This document shows, piece after piece, positions 61,673-64,000 of a stretch of 64,000 nt of DNA (position 1 is the stretch's first letter; each line of letters begins with the position of its first letter). Location of the stretch: contig CCKK01000024.1 of NCBI GenBank assembly GCA_001048675.1, positions 1 to 64,000 on the forward strand. Direction: 5' to 3'. Made by a program: the position numbers and the translations under genes. Origin of the DNA: Vibrio diabolicus. Its GTDB lineage: Bacteria; Pseudomonadota; Gammaproteobacteria; Enterobacterales; Vibrionaceae. The notes under the pieces were generated by a model that was not told the origin of the DNA, did not search any database, and saw only the letters and a program-made list of their open reading frames with translations.

Positions 61673-61681
61673 GGTTGATGG

Positions 61682-64000
61682 TTATGGCTTGATGTAGCGG
61701 ATCGAGAAATGCGAACCCCGAATAGGCGTGGATGCACCTCTGTCTAAGAATTGAATAAGCTCACCGTAGTATAATTTTCCTACCCATCGACAAGTCGTTG
61801 GCACGGCATCGAAGTCGTTGGAATCACTTTGAGCCTCCGCTATAATTTTATTGCTTTTGGCGATTGCAGAGTACACAGTCGATGAGTTTGAAGCATTGCG
61901 GCGTCGTATCGCAGTCCATTCAATTTCGTAATACCCCTCAACACGAACATCAAAACCAGCAACCGGAGCGTTGTAGTTAATCAAATCAAACGGATCGAGG
62001 AAACATCCTATCCAATTCTTGAACTCCCATGTAATGCCATCTATCGTAAGGTTGCCCTCTCTTAGCCCCGCATTACAGCCCAAGGCAACCTCTCCAGCGC
62101 GTGATGAAACACCCGCTAGTTTACTATCAACGTAGTCTTTACGTGCGAGAGAGTTACCAGCCGAGCTCTGAGGCGAACCTGCATATACATTGCCGTCCTT
62201 AATGTCTACATAATTACTGCGGCGGTTAGTGTAGAAGCGCATCCGACCCTCTGAGTTAGATAGGATCTGAATACCAGAACGGATATTGGTGCCATCATAG
62301 TAAGAGGCTAACGCCCAATGCGCACTTGAACTATCTCTACAGTTGATACTGAATCCCGCACGGCCATTCGTCGCCCATGATGAATCCATAAAACTATTAT
62401 CCATACGAACGGAATCAGTCGAACCACTCCATGAGCCAACTGTTATTTCACCATCAGTACGAAGCAATGAGTTACCGAAAAAGACACCAGAAAAGCCACC
62501 AGCATCGTTAATTCGTAACCAAGAACCATCTGTAGCTCTAATCCCTTGTTTACCACCAAAATCCAAGGTTTGGTTTAAATTTATATTTAGACCCGAAGAA
62601 GCTACGATGGGATTGTAGAAATAGAAACCACTCGATGCTTCCGTTTGGAGGTGGCACCAAGAAGAATTACGAGAACCAATCCAAGTTTTCTTTGTAGAGT
62701 AATCAAGCTCTAAACCCTTTCCATCAACAGAGTTAATTGCCCCTAAGTCTTTATTGTAAGACGTATAGCTAGTGACCATTCGCCCTTTGACAATACCCGC
62801 TGGCTGGCTTGCCCCCTTATTGCTAACGTATGGCGTAATGGTGTGACTACACATGTATCGAATAAGAATGTTCGTACTGTAGGCACTACGTGTTTTTACA
62901 TAGATGGCGTAATTGTCACCGCTAGTATTTACCCAACCAAACTCACTAAATGGTAAGCCGCTAGGATGGTCTGTAATAACCTGACCATTTAGACCTTTAG
63001 GGTTTCCGTTACTGGCTCTCAGAATCATTTGATGTCGTGACGACTGATAGTGCAAGTCAGTGTTAAAGCCAGCACCACCAAAGAACTCAATAACCGCAGT
63101 AGAGCTTGATTGAGGCATCGTTACGTTAGCAACCTGACACCAAGAATTATCACTTCCTAAAGAGGTACGGACAACTTGAGTACGGTTGTTCGCCTCGGTG
63201 ATTACCTTTTGCCCTTGAATCTTGATAGGAACATTGGAATTAAGCTCTGAGCGAGTCAGATCTAGCTTGGCCACTCCACCATTATGAGCACCACCCACCG
63301 CGATTTGAACGTAAGCATCCGACGAATTAGAACCGTTCGTTAAGTAAACCGCCCGACGATTACCAATCAACCCGTACCCGTCCAGCTTAACTTGCTCGCT
63401 CGATGGAACGTTATTACCAGCGCGAGTGCCTTGCACTTCAACACTACGATTCGAAGATACCGACTCTGTAGCGTTTAGGGAGCCGTATAGTGTTGATTCA
63501 CCACCTTTGCGGATCTTTAATCGACTTGAAACGTCACTTTCTACAACCTCAAAGGTGCCATCGGTTTTCGTTTCAACATGAAAGCGCTTACCTGCATGAC
63601 CTATGTGCAATTGAGAAACATTGGAACTGCCCTCATCAATGAGTAGGCCACCAGTCAATGTACCGCCTGACAGTTTTAGGTAGCGGCCATCGGCTTGCGC
63701 TTGAGTCATCTTTGAGGCTGCAAGGTCATACGCTTTCTTAACGGCACCTGCCGCCGCAAATTTCACATCGCTAGCATCATTAACCGCTGCTGTGAATGCG
63801 TAGTTCGGCACGTTTGATAGACCAACTTGAGCTTTCGTAACCTTGTGTGGGTTCGAGTTGTCTGATTTGTGTTGAGCAATGTTGGTTGTAATGGCCGCTA
63901 CCGCATCTTCTTGATCCATGAGCGCGTCACCAAGCTCTTTGATTGTATCGAGCGCTTCTGCTGGCGCACCACCAATCAAAGTGCTGATACGTTCGTCGGT
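61682..64000 (-). CDS. tail fibre protein, N-terminus beyond the window
   Basis: At least 772 residues; the frame stays open to the right edge. It begins with the tail-fibre pattern ERISTLIGGAPAEALDTIKELGDALMDQEDAV, then HKSDNSNPHKVTKAQVGLSNVPN (P2/Mu fibre repeat type), TQAQADGRYLKLSGGTLTGGLLI and many short beta repeats with glycine/serine/asparagine. The end (NWIGCFLDPFDLINYNAPVAG) is a receptor-binding tip. It sets host range. Related genes further right are not visible. Confidence 0.85.
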   Translation of the reverse strand, partial: TDERISTLIGGAPAEALDTIKELGDALMDQEDAVAAITTNIAQHKSDNSNPHKVTKAQVGLSNVPNYAFTAAVNDASDVKFAAAGAVKKAYDLAASKMTQAQADGRYLKLSGGTLTGGLLIDEGSSNVSQLHIGHAGKRFHVETKTDGTFEVVESDVSSRLKIRKGGESTLYGSLNATESVSSNRSVEVQGTRAGNNVPSSEQVKLDGYGLIGNRRAVYLTNGSNSSDAYVQIAVGGAHNGGVAKLDLTRSELNSNVPIKIQGQKVITEANNRTQVVRTSLGSDNSWCQVANVTMPQSSSTAVIEFFGGAGFNTDLHYQSSRHQMILRASNGNPKGLNGQVITDHPSGLPFSEFGWVNTSGDNYAIYVKTRSAYSTNILIRYMCSHTITPYVSNKGASQPAGIVKGRMVTSYTSYNKDLGAINSVDGKGLELDYSTKKTWIGSRNSSWCHLQTEASSGFYFYNPIVASSGLNINLNQTLDFGGKQGIRATDGSWLRINDAGGFSGVFFGNSLLRTDGEITVGSWSGSTDSVRMDNSFMDSSWATNGRAGFSINCRDSSSAHWALASYYDGTNIRSGIQILSNSEGRMRFYTNRRSNYVDIKDGNVYAGSPQSSAGNSLARKDYVDSKLAGVSSRAGEVALGCNAGLREGNLTIDGITWEFKNWIGCFLDPFDLINYNAPVAGFDVRVEGYYEIEWTAIRRRNASNSSTVYSAIAKSNKIIAEAQSDSNDFDAVPTTCRWVGKLYYGELIQFLDRGASTPIRGSHFSIRYIKP

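Noticed and set aside
7300..64000. N15-type linear phage-plasmid
   Set aside because: No protelomerase or long telomere palindrome was seen in this window, and the gene set matches P1.
1..64000. tRNA or rRNA genes
   Set aside because: No cloverleaf or rRNA-like segment was noticed on either strand.

Overview
The window looks like Vibrio DNA made of two unlike parts. Bases 1 to about 7,230 read as Vibrio chromosome. They hold a stretch of integron cassettes separated by VCR-like attC sites (a partial antibiotic-biosynthesis-monooxygenase-like gene, two GIY-YIG-like genes and a YkgJ-like cysteine-cluster gene), an IS10-like insertion sequence with a frameshifted transposase, and a divergent pair of cyclic-di-GMP genes (Cache-GGDEF cyclase and degenerate-GGDEF/EAL phosphodiesterase).

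From about 7,300 to the end (the tail fibre runs off the window) the sequence is a phage-plasmid whose recognisable genes parallel enterobacterial phage P1: a Ref-type RecA-dependent HNH nuclease, a small tyrosine recombinase with a lox-like palindrome upstream, PacA/PacB-type terminases, a Dam methylase, SSB, a Prt/Pro-like portal and head-processing pair, a 2239-residue DarB-like methylase-helicase, DdrB- and DarA-like proteins, an iteron origin with a Rep_3 initiator, and ParA/ParB. It differs from P1 in having MazEF rather than Phd-Doc, a KorB-type ParB, two HU/IHF-like genes, an AphA-like PadR regulator and a cargo patch (cold-shock protein, lone HlyD adaptor).

Layout: 7.3-10.6 kb unknown operon plus ref; 10.8-15.4 kb two divergent blocks of small regulators and unknowns; 15.4-18.4 kb AT-rich cargo; 18.6-21 kb recombinase operon and palindrome-rich region; 21.2-25.5 kb unknown gene and terminase; 25.8-28.3 kb small genes and mazEF; 28.3-34.2 kb two leftward operons for DNA metabolism (Dam, HU/IHF, VRR nuclease, SSB); 34.2-36.5 kb mainly non-coding, ending in the origin; 36.5-39.5 kb Rep, a second wHTH protein and a candidate small RNA; 39.5-42.2 kb Pro and portal; 42.5-49.3 kb darB; 50-52.3 kb partition; 52.3-61.3 kb dar/ddr block and holin; 61.7 kb to end tail fibre.

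Three short-sequence systems tie the element together: (1) 15 sites GTTCGGAAT/ATTCCGAAC (or one-mismatch), almost all intergenic at promoters, probably repressor operators; (2) twelve copies of the palindrome GTTYTCGCATGCGAAAAC, confined to 49.3-61.6 kb around parAB and the dar block, probably ParB/KorB-type sites; (3) about 40 copies of the octamer GCTGGTGG (E. coli Chi), beginning at the element boundary, several of them forming terminator hairpins. Several genes carry single-base lesions (HU-like frameshift, hydrolase nonsense codon, amber at codon 3, possible SSB stop loss), so the copy may be a partly decayed resident element, or the assembly may contain small errors.
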